Of a stretch of 64,000 nt of DNA, positions 43,311 to 56,089 are shown piece by piece (the first letter of the stretch is position 1; each line of letters begins with the position of its first letter). Position numbers and translations under genes: made by a program. The notes beneath the pieces were generated by a model that saw only the letters and a list, made by a program, of their open reading frames with translations, was not told the origin of the DNA and did no database searches. Where the stretch lies: assembly GCA_022813625.1 (NCBI GenBank), contig JAKLMB010000013.1, positions 62,001 through 126,000 of the forward strand. Direction: 5' to 3'. This DNA is from Aaosphaeria pasadenensis (Eukaryota > Ascomycota > Dothideomycetes > Pleosporales).

Positions 43311-46300
43311 TGTTTTACAGAAGTAAGGGTTGTTAAGAACCTTTGCACATTATATATATTCTTGGAATCATATAAATCCCGAGAAAACCCATAGAGCATG
43401 GGAGGTTTAGCCCAAGATCTAGCAACGCTTTGATGGCGGAGCAAGTAGGCATTTTCTCGTAACTATATGTAATATTTGCATCCTCAGGGGTGGATAAATC
43501 TAGTTCTCCCAATGAAATGGTCCAGTTATGTCACTGTTGTTGGTCATGTATTCCACCAACTGCGCCCTCTCTCGTGTAGTACTTACTGTGCACGACCGGA
43601 ACAGATCGTTAATAACCGGAAGTAGAAGACGTCCATAACACCGAGCCTCACTGTTCGTTTCCATCTTGCGGGTATTCTGGTCACCAAATTCGCCGATTCG
43701 ACGAAACATGCTCTTGTGTAGTGCCTCGATCGAGTAATTTCAACACCCTGAAGTGCCTCCCTATACTCCGTACTCATATCTCACCATGAAACACAATCGT
43801 CACCCAAAGACCTCCCCAAACAACCCAAAGTAGCAAAGACCACAAGAATACCGTGTAACCTTAGCATCTCGCAAGTGAACCAGCAGCAAGTCGCAACGCT
43901 AACCGACTTCCGCACGAGGGCGTGTCTGCGACTTGGGTCTCGGTAACATTCCCTCTGTCCAGCCCCAGTGGCAGTTCCAGCTTGATACCAGACAGAAGAG
44001 AGAGACATCGCCGTCGATCAACTTTGTACCACATCGAGCTTCCGCGTTTCAGAAAAACCCTCACACAAAGGTGACGACTCGATCCAGCGAACCGTCGTCG
44101 CCTAGACTAGCTGCGTACTTTGTACCCTTTTCGATGCATGCCTCAATCCCTGAATGTAAGCCTGGTCCTGGAGCTTCGACATCTCACCTCGGTTGTGCAA
44201 TTCGGGGCTTGAGAGAGGATTGTGGCTCCCTTAGGGCGCCATCAAGATTTACCAGAGAGGGCTGGCGGGGCGTTCGGGATACGGAAGCAATGTACGTTGT
44301 TCCAGAAAGCGAATAGAAGGAAAAAAGCAAAGAAAAGGAAACTTCATACGAAAGGGGGGGCAGCCCCACACTTAGGAGTTGGGGCAGAATCCTTGGAAGG
44401 GGGGAGACTGACGACGGGGGTTGGAAAATGAAGAAAAAAGAAAAGAAAGGTTTGAGGTTACACAGGATGGAGATCATATTGAATGGCGGTTATCATAAGT
44501 TGGGGGGGATGAGATTTAGATTGGGATACGAGGGAGATCTTATTGCCTGGGTTTGCGTATAGTTGCGACTTAGCATGCACTTGTGTTTGGTACGCTACGT
44601 TTATTATGTCCACAGGGAGGGTTACGTGTATGGGATCTTTGATATTCGTGATGGACGACACGATGATGTTTGCAGTAATTATGCGACGCAGACTGGCGAA
44701 TTTAGAGAAGCAATGAGAGGACCAGGGATTTAATAGGGTTCTTCTCGGGGGCTGCAGATTGTGCTGTAGAGAACACGAATATGACACGCTAGTTTATACC
44801 GATTTGTTCGACCAGATGCTGAAGTTTCCGAACAGAATTGCTTCTGGAAAGCCTAAAGAACCAATACAATGCGCCGTTCGGGTCCATCGTGCCTGAATAC
44901 CGATCAGTTTACGCGTATACGGGCATCAAAGTAGGTGGGAACGGACCAGCTACGAGGGGGAGCCGTGAAGGCTCGCGTGATTGCGCCGCATCCTACTGTG
45001 GACAGCTAATCAGACTGGCCCTTTCGCCTCTTTTGCAGCGCTTCTTCGCTCCGTAGGCCGGCTATGGGTACTGGATGCTGCGATCCCGACCTATTGATGT
45101 TCTTTGGTCCGGCAGATGCATATCGCTATGTGAGATCATGAGTTGGGGGAGGACAAAATGAAGGTCCATTCGCGAATGGTCTTGACGTCTGCAGCGTAAC
45201 CAAACGAGCATAACACCCATTCTGGTGAGCTCCTGACCCTCCTCTTGCAGAGAAATACCTAGTAAAATCCCCCCCTAGTGGCTCATGCTGCAACAATTTA
45301 GCCATGTTAGACACCTCTCCCGTCGAAAAGTTGTGTGTATATGGACAGAAACAGCTCTTTTAGCCGTCAACTGCAACAGGCTAAGTTGGTTGGGCAGGAA
45401 GGATGGAGCTGATCGGAGTCTGCATGCAAGCAGGCGGGCTTGTACATCCTGCCGCCCAGTTGATTCCATACAAGGACAGGTAGGGTTATTGAGTGAGCCG
45501 CAAGCGCCTCGTCGAGTTTGACAATACTGCCATCTTTTCCTAAACAGTTCATGGATCGATCTTGGCCACGATAAGAGCCTTCTTCCATATTCGAAGATTT
45601 AGCTGTCCATGTCCGGTGCTTTTTGGGGGGCGCTTAAGTGCTCCGTACATGTCAGACACATGCACCTACCAGGAAGGTTTGATGTGAGGGGGTACTTTTA
45701 CGGTTCATTTTGCTTTGCAGGGGACGATCTGCGAACGTGCCCATGTCCAAGGTCATGTGCACAAAGAGCATGAATGGTGGTGCGGAGTACATAGTCAAAG
45801 GTGAAACAAGACCCGTTCTGTGTTTCTCCCAAAGGCCCCAAAATAGTGATCTCAACATTTTGTCAACTGCCTTGTTGGTTTGCATGCAGGAAGCTGCGGG
45901 GTTGTCGTTTGTAAGACAAGGTTTTGAGGGATTGATTGGCACCCAAAGATGTACGTTTTGACGTGCAGGTACTGTGCAACCTTAGCACAGACTATCTGAC
46001 AACATCGCAGGAAGGGAAAGGTAGGATATCTCTGTCATGGGAGCTGCCGTTCTGCAGATCTTTACATTTCGATGGTCAAATGCCAAGTTGCTATGTGTAT
46101 TCTGCTAGTAGGTACTTTTGTACAAGGCCGTAAACAGTGAAGCTTAAAAACGGTGAAACGTAATGAAGAAACTCGATAGTATCGTACATGGTTGCAAGAA
46201 AGTGAGCACAATATAATGATCGTCCGTCCACAAGTACATTGTTTCTGGGAGTCGTCAAGATAGAAATAAGACATTAGACTGTTGACTCGTCACATCCCGT

Positions 46301-46621
46301 TCTCATATAGAAAGCGTGGATTGTAATGATGGAACAGGAGAATTTTCAAAAGAAAGACTTCAAGAGAATTTTTAAAGTGAGCGTGTTGAGATACAGATGC
46401 TCTGGCATGAGAAAACAAAGAGGAAAGGAAATAACTTGATTGCGCAAGATGGTGCTCATGGACAGCATGCCACGCGTAAAGAATGCAGAGCATTGCCTCC
46501 ATAAGTTCCATTGTGGTATCATGGCAAAAATGGGTCATCATGACTGCGTAAAAAGTCGTTCAAAACGCTTTCAAAACACAAAATCCGCCGTTTGCGCTTT
46601 TTTTCTGACAAAAAGAATGCC
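43311..46621. other. Long intergenic region
   Basis: No supportable gene in 3.3 kb. Overlapping short frames occur on both strands and none shows a recognisable domain. One TACTCCGTA motif lies at 43764-43772. A poly-purine stretch occupies about 44320-44450. Confidence 0.5.
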
Positions 46622-47772
46622 TTAAATGCCGACCGTGTCTTTAAACGAGCGAGGTGTGGTAGTCCGAGGTTGTGATTCTTCAACTCCTTCCATTCTGATA
46701 TCACGGTCCCTGGATTCTGCCGGTAGTGGTGCGGATATGGGGGTGTAAGTCGAGTATATTTGGGTGCGATTCGCATCTCCAGTTGCTGATCCAAATGCTA
46801 ATGGTGATTCCGTTCCGGTGTGCTCCCTGCGCGGCTTTTCTAACTCTAGTGGTGTGGGTTTGTTGCGCTTTTTCTTCCCCGAAGACGAATCCGGATTGCG
46901 ATCAGGTGGCTGGGTTTGCTGTGGTGTCATTACTGCCGTTGGCTGGGTGTTCATAGCTCCTGGTCCTGGTCCTGGTGTCATCTCCCCTGGGTGACGGGCC
47001 TCTACAGGTGGTGTATCTGTAGCCGTTACAGACGGCCTCGCCTTTCTCGGCGGGGGGTATATTTCTCCACGCGCTGCAGCGGCATCTGCTCTTGCTTGCG
47101 CCTCTGCTTTTGTCGGTCGTCCACGTTTCTTTTTGTTCGCTGGCTCTCCTACGGGGGATATTGTGTAGGCGGGCCCACTGACGTAGTCTCCAGGATATGA
47201 ATGCGGCGGTCGAGGTTGGATGAGGCGGCCAATTGGTGTCGTGCTCTCCGGTTGATGCGCGCGCTTCTTTGGTATATCAGGGCCAGGGTAAATAATAGGT
47301 GCGGGCAACTGAGGGCGCTGGCGGAAATCCGATGGTGGTATCGTCGCATTCATCTCATGGTATGTTACTTGACTTGATCGGAGAGAGCGTCCTGCAAAAA
47401 GGGGAAACATCCCACGTTAGTACGGGAGTGTGAGGTGGTTCAACTGTACATTTGCGCCTTCGAACTTGATTTCGAATTGCCCATCATAGCCCAGTGGGCG
47501 TTTAGGTAAACGGCGGCAAGGCGCCGCGGTGAGGAATGATGTGCACGTACCGTGAGGCAAAGCAATGTCGGACCATTTGGGCTGGAGGTTCGTCTCGCGA
47601 ATGATGTTGAAGAGAGCATGGGATGGCAAACCCGCCTTCAATATTTCGGCCAGAAGATACACCTTTAGGTTGAAGATTTCATCAGCTTTAAGATACCTTA
47701 ACTAGGTGGGGAGAGGGCGAGTAGGTGAGGAGTTCGACTATAGCGGCACGTACCTTCTCGTGCTCTGCCCAT
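46622..47772 (-). CDS. AT-hook protein, 307 residues
   Basis: The model is complement(46622..47391, 47551..47685, 47754..47772); the 19-nt first exon (MGRARE) and an AAAG acceptor are needed to keep phase, so the 5' end is the least certain part. Residues 7-50 are a folded helical segment (FNLKVYLLAEILKAGLP, LFNIIRETNLQPKWSDIALP). Residues about 125-140 contain the AT-hook core KKKRGRPTKAEAQ, a minor-groove DNA-binding motif. The rest is Pro/Ser/Thr-rich, disordered and basic, with a second Lys cluster (GKKKRNKPTP). The combination of a short helical N-terminus, AT hook and disordered tail suggests a nuclear DNA-associated protein conserved in filamentous ascomycetes. Target and function are unknown. 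Confidence 0.75.
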
Positions 47773-50700
47773 GGTGCTTCCCGGGCAGGCTCCATGTCGT
47801 GTCTCGCAGCAAGCACAAGAGGGAGACGGGGTAGAAAAGTAGTCGCCAGCTTCCAAACAGAATGCAACCAGACAAATTGAGCAACGAACGATCACAAGGC
47901 CGTAAAGTAGGTGCAGAAGCGCGCGCGAAGAGAACCCCCTCGCGCGCGACTGAGGGTGCGGGTAAGGAATAGGAATAGGAACAGGAACAAAACGAGAGTA
48001 AGTAATGGAAACGGAAAGGGGCCTAACGAGTGGAAAGGAAAGGATGTGACACACAAAGAGTCTCATGCCAGCAGGCAGAGTCAAAAGAGACTTTCCATGA
48101 AGCTGGACGAGGAAGAAATGGGTAAGAAAGGTAGAAAGTAGAAAGAGAGCAGCGGCTTTCCGTTGGAAATTGCATCCTATGCAAGTGTTAGGAGCTGCAG
48201 CGCGTGGGCGTGGGGCCAACTGAACGGGCCGAACGCCAGCCATCTGTTGTTTATCGTTGGCAAGGCCAGATTATTTTTCTTAGAGCTAATGCGCGACATA
48301 ACCGGCGCGCAGAATTGGGAAATTCGCACCAAGAGTTTGCTTTGCGGCCTGTACGGAGTACTGACTTGACTGTACAGTCTGTACAGTACTGTACTGTATG
48401 TGCACTGTACAGCAAGCACTCCAGAGTGCTACTGTACCCTCTGCACAGAGAGTGTACTCCGTACGTAGGAAGGCATTGTAGCCTGTAGTCCTTTGTAGCC
48501 TGTACCTGTATGTAGGCTGTAGGCTGTAGGCTGTCCTGTTTCTGTTTCGTCTTTTCCTGTCCTGTGCTGTTCCAACTTCCATCCCATCCCATGGTGCCAT
48601 CCTATTCCAGATCCTGCCATCTTTCAAACGGGTTGTGCCTTGCGAGAAGCTGCAAGTTGCGAGTTACGGGTTTGCGGGCTGGCCCCGGCTGTTACAGTCG
48701 TTACAACTGCTGCAGCCTATCTGCAGCGTACTGCGTACTCTGAGTCTCAACGTGGACCATAACCCATCTTCACCACCCTCCACCAACCACTACTTCGACA
48801 ACCCCAGAAGCTGGAAGAGACATCCGGCTTGCAGGGTCGCCTGATTTGGAGTTGGAGGGGGAGTTGTCTGTTTACACTGACTTAATCGGAATTGACTGGA
48901 CGAGAGCGAGCTGATTGCTGGGGAGGGGGAGAGGACTGCATACAGCAGCGTAGATGCACCCACCCACCATTCTCTGTCTCTTTTTGCCCACCGCGCCGCC
49001 GTCGCCCCCCCCACAAGCCGCAGCAAAAAGCCATGATAATGATGATGGACCCTGGCAGCGATGGCGCAACGAGTGCTCGCGGACCAATCGCTTCTTGTCC
49101 CCGTCTACCCACCTCGTCTCACCATGGCCCCCCAGTCCTGATACATACAACGTAGGTACGTACACAGGTCATCGCGCACCGTCTGCATTTGCAAATGGTT
49201 TCAATCCAACTCGTGCCGCACGGGATGGATTGTGCAGTGTATGTTCATCCTGTGGTCTGTTGCAGCTGGAGCTACCGCGCTCGCATGCTGCGCGCAAAAA
49301 TAACGAGAAACGATGACGGGAAAAACCAAAGGAGCCATGCAAAGGCCAATCATCAGCGCAATCTTTTTAGGAACTTATCATCTGCGCATCCCAATGTGGA
49401 TGAGACGGCCCTAGCTTCTCGAGTCGACGGGGCAGCGGATGGCCGACGGTGTGGAAGATATGGGTCGGCTCGATTCGTCGACGCCTCTACCGCCCCTGTT
49501 CGCGTTGCAATCCATAATCCGCGATGGCGGCAATTATGACGACGACAACGGTAATACGGAAACATGATCGAAAAACAAACTTGTGCTGTACCAGTATTGC
49601 ATGGTCAGCAGTGGTGATTTCCAGAGTAAACGATGGCTGGCTTCGAGCAACGATGAAAAGGTCACAGCTGTGTAGCTCTAGTATCGCCATTATGAGCTCT
49701 TCTTATATACCATCATCGTCTGGACTCCGCTCTATGCATCGCCACGTTGCACCAATGGGCAATTCTTCGAGGTTGTATATCCCACGCTGTGGAGGCACAT
49801 CCCATCGGCTGTAGAACTCGCTGGTGACTAGGACTGTGAACCCCCATGCGCAGCTGCCCATCAGCCGAGAATATTGAGATATGTTGTAAGATGCTACCCA
49901 GTACGGAGTACAGACAATGTCTGAATGGTGCAGCTAGTCTTGGTACAAAACTGATTCGATGTACTCCGTACAAGGTACTCCAGTACTAGCTACCCGTACG
50001 TTGTGGTGGACAGCGGAATCATAAGTTCATAACTACTCGTAGCAACGAACAAGCGACCTACCTGTGTGCCCTGTTGTAACGAGAGGGTTGCGGCTTGCGA
50101 CGACGGATTATGAGCGCAACAAGCTACAACAGGACCAGGTCGGTACCTTCTTGGGTAGCCAACCTAAGGTACGAGTAGGTAGTTGCCAAGACCACAACGC
50201 GCAACGCGTCGTCCACGAACGATAGGTACAATAATACGACGGAACGGCTGCAGAAATTTGAATCATCGTGAGTGGATGCAGCTGCAATGCAGGCGGGTTG
50301 GGTTGGGTTGGCACGTTTGGGTTGGTTCCATTATTGTCCAACTTCGACTGGTCGATAATGATGACCTGGAGGTTCTCAATCGTCCCGACCGGAGCTAGTC
50401 CCAGAACAGATGGACTCGGGCGGAACGATATGGACTAACCCAAAGTGGAACGTCCCTTTTAATTAAAGTGGAACGAACCGGTTCTGTTCAAGACGATGAT
50501 TCTAATAATGATTATACGGAGTATGTACTGTGCAGTAGTGTGTATACAGTAATGGACGAGTCTCTCAATAATTCACATGCCTCTAGCTACGGAGTATCTA
50601 GTATGATTATCTATGGAGTTGTATCTACAAATTACCTAGGTCGGAATCTTGATGATAGTCTGGGAGGGAGGAGATCAACCATTGATCGGCCTTCCATGGA

Positions 50701-53044
50701 GTACCTAGGTACCTAGGTAACTATCAGATGTCGCCAGGGACTTCTCCAACACAATCAACATCCAATGCCAAGAACTGAACGAAGAAGGCCACTCGCAGCA
50801 CGATGAAATCCTTGTGTCGTTACTGATACTTCAAGTCTAGTCGTACTCGTACTTGTATGTGAGCAGACCTTTGCATATCGGCAAGTCTTTGTACTGCGGC
50901 AGCACAATGGACGGGAGTACTCCGTAGCGGAGCCCATCACCACCACCGCCATCATCTGATCTTTGCTCGTCTCGATCCTGAAACTGTGTCCGCGATTCAA
51001 CGCTTCCAATCCATTCACCCCCCGCTGACCTTGAAAACTCCCTCGCACTAACAATATCGACTCCCACAAACGCCAAGTCTCAGTCAGGTATTGTCTGATG
51101 AGCGCTGCATGAACGGAACGGAGGCCATTTCGCGAGCGCTGATTGGCCAATGTCTACTACATCAATATGCAGTTCACTCGTAATTCGCCGGTTTGCATCC
51201 CCTACGACCTACCGGTACGAGTACTTGCACAGTAAATAATGCAGTTATTCTCCATTCAGACGACATGGGATGGGCTGGGGTGGCTTCATCAAAGGACAAG
51301 GTGACCATTGCCAGTTGGCACCAAATCAAGCCACCGAAGCATCACTAGTCACCATATCCCATTGTATCCTCATCTATTTTCACACGATGTCGCTACTGCA
51401 GGCTTTTTGAGACGGCACACGATCGTCCCAATACCATGGCATGAACTCTGTCTTTACCTCTTCTGGATTGTCAGTTTCGTCTTTTCGTATTGATCCCGTA
51501 CGTATGCCCTAGCCTGTAATCATGGCTGGGGACCGGCAGATTCCGACCAAAGTCATCTTACGAGGTACATGTGATGTATTGAATACATCCACAAACAACA
51601 AATCAGATCAGAGCTGACCCGCAGGCTGAAGGAATCCTCTATGTTTCCTAGACTAAAGGAGGTTTTGCCTACAGGCATCCGTTCTGACTTCCAATTTCCA
51701 CGTGGGCCAATGCTTCTTTAGTGATTTGCATTACATATTGTAGTCGTCTACAGTCAACCAATGCTTACAGGGACCTTGACCTTGGGGACGACTGAAGTCA
51801 CTCGTCTAAGCGTGAAAGGAACATTTCGGGATAGATTCCTAGAGGCTCGCTAATCTTATCAAAACTGTGCAAACGTTCTTTAAGCAGGCTCTGTATCTGC
51901 GACTAAGCATTCAGTCTGGGGGAGCGAGCACTGAGCATGCCATGAGCAACACAGTCCGTTCATTGAGGTGCTTGTATCATACCAGCAGAGTTTCTTTATC
52001 ACATCCTGTACGGAGTAGTTGTTCTGGCAATGGAACTAGGTCTTTACTGGGTCCATCTATTAGGTCAGTCTAAATAGATTCACTACAACTACGTATTATC
52101 TGTGCGATTCCGTTGACATTCAAAAGAAGATACCTCAAGATGGTCCTCCGATATCGTTCATGGTTCGCATTCGCAAGTCGTAGAGATTTCCGATAGTGAG
52201 CGATGCGACAAATGAGCCACTTTCTAATGCCAATAAATACTGGGTCACGATGCCATCCATCAGACAATCATCAATACTGAGCCAAAAGAGGATGACGTAT
52301 ATGTCGTAAACGATGCGGTGAACTTCCGATCATTGATTGTTGGTATTGTGATAGAAAATGTGAGAGTGGTCCATCTTGAGGTGGTCAAGCGGTGATTCGG
52401 CGGAGGCCTTGCGCCTTTGCCGAGAAATGGAAATCTAGTAGAGCCGCAACTCCCATGGCACGTCTAGAACGACGCGCACATTTGCAAACCGTTCTCGCAG
52501 CACATACGCCCTCACATCCCTTTTCCTATTCACAGCACCCTCCTTTTGCACATTCCTGTGCATGAATCAACGCCGCCTACGGTAGTCAGACGTATTCTCG
52601 ATCCTGTATCGCCTGCGCCGATTCCACAGTCCCTACTCAGTTCCAGAGAGCCGAAACCTTTCGCCAGCTCCCATCGCAGTCGTCCTCTCCGAGACCCCTG
52701 GCCTCTGTTCTTCTTCGGCACATTTCTTCTGGTCGCGTGTCCTAGATACATTGCCCGGCGAACCGTTCTCACCGTTCCCAAAGAGTTGTAGGCTGGAGAA
52801 GCTCTCCCAAGACCGTTGAGCTCAGATTCTCGAATTTGCACCAACCGCACCTGGCACGCCGTCGCTGGCTTGAGACTACATTCTTCTCAAGTACGATCAT
52901 AATCTGTTCAAGTAGATACAGGCCATGGTTATCAAGTTTGGGCAAAGCAGTCGGGACATCGCTTAGTGCTTCTTCAGCGACTCCTTTCGAGCCGTACATT
53001 TCGACCCATCAAGCATCAGGCATCGCGCATCGCCCCTTCACACG
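47773..53044. other. Largest intergenic region (5.3 kb)
   Basis: No supportable gene. Short frames on both strands overlap each other and lack domains. The region is rich in short palindromic words: TGTACAG repeats at 48371-48413, a TGTAGGC heptamer triplicate at 48511-48531, a CCTAGGTACCTAGGTA run near 50702-50718, and seven copies of TACGGAGTA or its complement. The segment 52430-53044 before SET2 is CT-rich and probably its promoter and leader. Confidence 0.5.
48371..48531. repeat. Short palindromic and heptamer repeats
   Basis: 48371-48413 contains TGTACAG three times with interleaved GTACTGTAC. 48511-48531 is TGTAGGC repeated three times exactly. Between them lies another TACTCCGTA (48455-48463). 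No coding potential. Confidence 0.75.
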
Positions 53045-56000
53045 ATGTCAGACAGCGAGTCGGAGAAAAAGACGGTTCGGCTCGAGCCCGTGTTACGCGA
53101 CATGAAGATTGAGGAAGGGCAGCCCCACGTGGCTGAGAGCGAGGATGCGAAGGTGAAGTTGGAAGACGACCGGCCCGGACGTACACCGACCCCCATGTCT
53201 ATCCCATCAAAAACCAAGTCTCGATCTACATCTCACTCTCCCGTCAAGCGAAGCCCGAGTTCTTCCACACCCGTGGATGAGAAGCAGGAGGAGATTGTTG
53301 GTGGGGAGGTCACATTGAAGATGGAACCAGGCAAAGCACCCAAATTGACGCGTAAGGCCTCGCAGAAGGTTGTGTCAAAGCCGCCACCACTATACTTGGA
53401 CTTGCCCGATGTTACCGAGGAAGCCCAGAAATTATTTAGTGTGCTCACTGAGTGCACGTATGGCAATAAGTCGCTAGGCACAACAGAGCCTGCACTTGAA
53501 TGCGATTGTTCGGAAGAGTGGGGTGTGTATTCCGGTCACGGATTGTAGTCTAATAAGCGCAACAGGGTCACTAACTTGGACATAGATGCAGAAGATGGGG
53601 TCAACAGGGCTTGTGGCGAGGATTCCGACTGTATCAACCGCGCGACGAAGATGGAATGTATAGTGGACTGCGGCTGCGGGGCGGCGTGCGAGAATCGCCG
53701 ATTCCAACAAAAGCAGTATGCTAACGTGACTGTCATGAAAACGGACAAAAAAGGGTTTGGATTGAGGGCCAATACTAACCTCAAGCCTGGCGAATTCGTT
53801 TTCGAATACATCGGCGAGGTCATCAACGAGCAAAATTTTCGTCGCCGAATGATCCAGTACGATCAAGAAGGTATCAAGCACTTCTACTTCATGTCTCTCA
53901 CGAAGGGCGAATTTGTCGATGCGACAAAGAAGGGCAACCTTGGACGATTTTGCAACCACTCGTGCAACCCGAATTGCTACGTAGACAAATGGGTCGTGGG
54001 TGACAAGTTGCGTATGGGCATCTTTGCCGAGCGTAAGATCAAGGCAGGGGAGGAGCTAGTTTTCAACTACAACGTTGACCGGTACGGTGCCGATCCGCAG
54101 CCATGTTATTGCGGTGAACCGAATTGCACGGGATATATTGGCGGAAAGACTCAGACCGACAATGCTACGAACCTCTCGCACGCAACGATTGAAGCGCTTG
54201 GTATCGATGACGGGGATGGCTGGGACACGGCTACTGCCAGGAAACCCCGCAAGAAGAAGGCCAGTGAGGACGATGAGGAGTACGTCAACAATATACAACC
54301 TAGGAGTTTGGAAGAGAACGGAGTGCAAAAGGTCATGGCCGCTCTTCGACAGTGCAACGAGAAATGGGTGGCTGTCAAGCTTTTGAGTCGCATCCAGCGG
54401 ACCGATGACGAAAAGGTTGGCCATCGTGTCATTCGCATGCATGGCTATCTCATCTTCAAGATGACTCTGACCGCATGGAGGGACGATACCAATATTGTCC
54501 TGCAGGTGCTTGACATTCTCTATAACCTGCCTCGAATCACGAAAAACAAGATTCAAGACTCTGGCATAGAGGAAACCATTGAGAGCCTGAAATCATATGA
54601 CGATGAACGGGTGCAGTCTGAAGCTACAAAACTACTGGAAGCTTGGAGCAAACTCCAGATTGCGTACCGAATCCCACGCATGAAGCGAGATCCCAATGCC
54701 AGTACACCAGCGCGCCGGGAGAACCATTTTGAGCGTCGCGAGCGGGGCCGGGAACGATCTCGTTCAAGATCCACATCCCCTGTGAAAGATGCGCCTAAAG
54801 GGCCATCATCGATCCCGATCGGGCCCCGTGGCTTTAATGCCCCCAGAAATCCGGCATCATTCAGTGGCCCTCGCCCGCCGTTCCGTCCACGACCACATTT
54901 GAACCCGCTGCCTGCGGGTTGGTTTCAAGCCACGTCAGAGAACGGTTCTACCTATTATTACAATTCAGCAGGTGACACTCAATGGACAAGACCAACACAA
55001 GCTACCACGCAAACTCAACCGTCGAAATCCAAATCCAATGAGCAAAGATTGCAAGAGATTATTTCAAGCATTACCCAAACTTCGTCAACACCCGTCGCCA
55101 CTTCTGCATCAACCACACCGCAGCCTGTCGATGATTATAAGCAAGGAAAGCAAGCCAAGAAAGAGAAATGGAAAAGTCTGCCCCAGGAGAAGCAGGAGAA
55201 GCTTTACGAACGCACCGTAAGTTCCTGGAGAGTACGTATTGCAACAACTGCTAATGCTGTGTTTAGCTCGCACCTCACGTTATGAATGTAGTCTCCCACT
55301 ACCGTAAGAAGCTGGAGAAGGATGACCTGAAGAGACTATCGAAAGAAGTACGTTTATGTTGCATGATGTCAACATCATCATCCACTAATATTGCTGGTAC
55401 AGGTCGCAAAGAAGCTCGTCCGGGGTGATTACAAACACAACAAGGTCAAAGATCCAACGGCAAAATTAGACTCCAAGCACGAGAAGACGGTGAAGAAGTT
55501 CGTGAAGGATTACATGGACAAGGCCGTCGTGAAAAAGGAGGCCAAAGACAAGGAGAGGGCAGCTAAAGCAGAGAGAAGAGCAAAAGAGAAAGCTGCTGGC
55601 AAGGTTCCTGCAGAGGCTTCACCAGAGTCTCCAAAGAAAGAGGAAGCACCCGAGAGGGCAGACTCAGACGATGAGATGATTGGTCTATCAGACGACGAAG
55701 ATGCTCTCGCCGCGGATTTGAAGCGAAAACGGGAAGAGGATTATGAGGTTGCTTCGCCAAAGAAACTTAGACCCGATGCTGTTCCAGCTCCGCCGCCACC
55801 ACCCCCGCCCCCAGCCGAGGATATGCCCCAAGATATCGAGGGAGCACATCTCACACCAATAGAATACGCCGATCCGTTCACCATTGCTGCGATGAGTGGA
55901 AGCCCTTCGACTGAACTATTACCTGATCGTTTGAAGAATGGGGCAGAGAGCCCCATGCAGCTCGCAACACCACCAACAACCATGAATGGTTCTTGTGAGC

Positions 56001-56089
56001 ATGACAGCAACACGAAAGACGGGGAAGGGGATCTGAGCAAGCCTGTTCAGAGCAGCAAATTGGCAACTGAGACGAATGGGCCTGCGTAA
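53045..56089 (+). CDS. set2: SET2 histone H3K36 methyltransferase
   Basis: The model is 53045..53522, 53586..55216, 55267..55347 and 55403..56089, 958 residues, all in phase. After a disordered N-terminus comes the AWS zinc cluster (ECDCSEEWDAEDGVNRACGE across intron 1, then VDCGCGAACENRRFQ), the SET core (GFGLRANTNLKPGEFVFEYI, GRFCNHSCNPNC, ELVFNYNVDRYG) and the post-SET site (CYCGEPNCTGYIGG). A helical segment follows (RQCNEKWVAVKLLSRIQRT), then a WW domain (LPAGWFQATSENGSTYYYNS, TQWTRP). The SRI region (TLAPHVMNVVSHYRKKLEKD, KKLVRGDYKHNK) should bind the phosphorylated RNA polymerase II CTD. The product methylates H3K36 during elongation. The tail has a Pro8 run and an acidic patch. Length is usual for filamentous ascomycetes. 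The downstream exons end the gene in frame, unlike the read-through of exon 2. Confidence 0.97.

Noticed and set aside
43933..44316. Plus-strand frame of 127 residues
   Set aside because: No recognisable domain or splice context; overlapping minus-strand frames are equally long.
50755..51150. Minus-strand frame of 131 residues
   Set aside because: No domain, contains a dispersed TACTCCGTA copy, and competing frames overlap.
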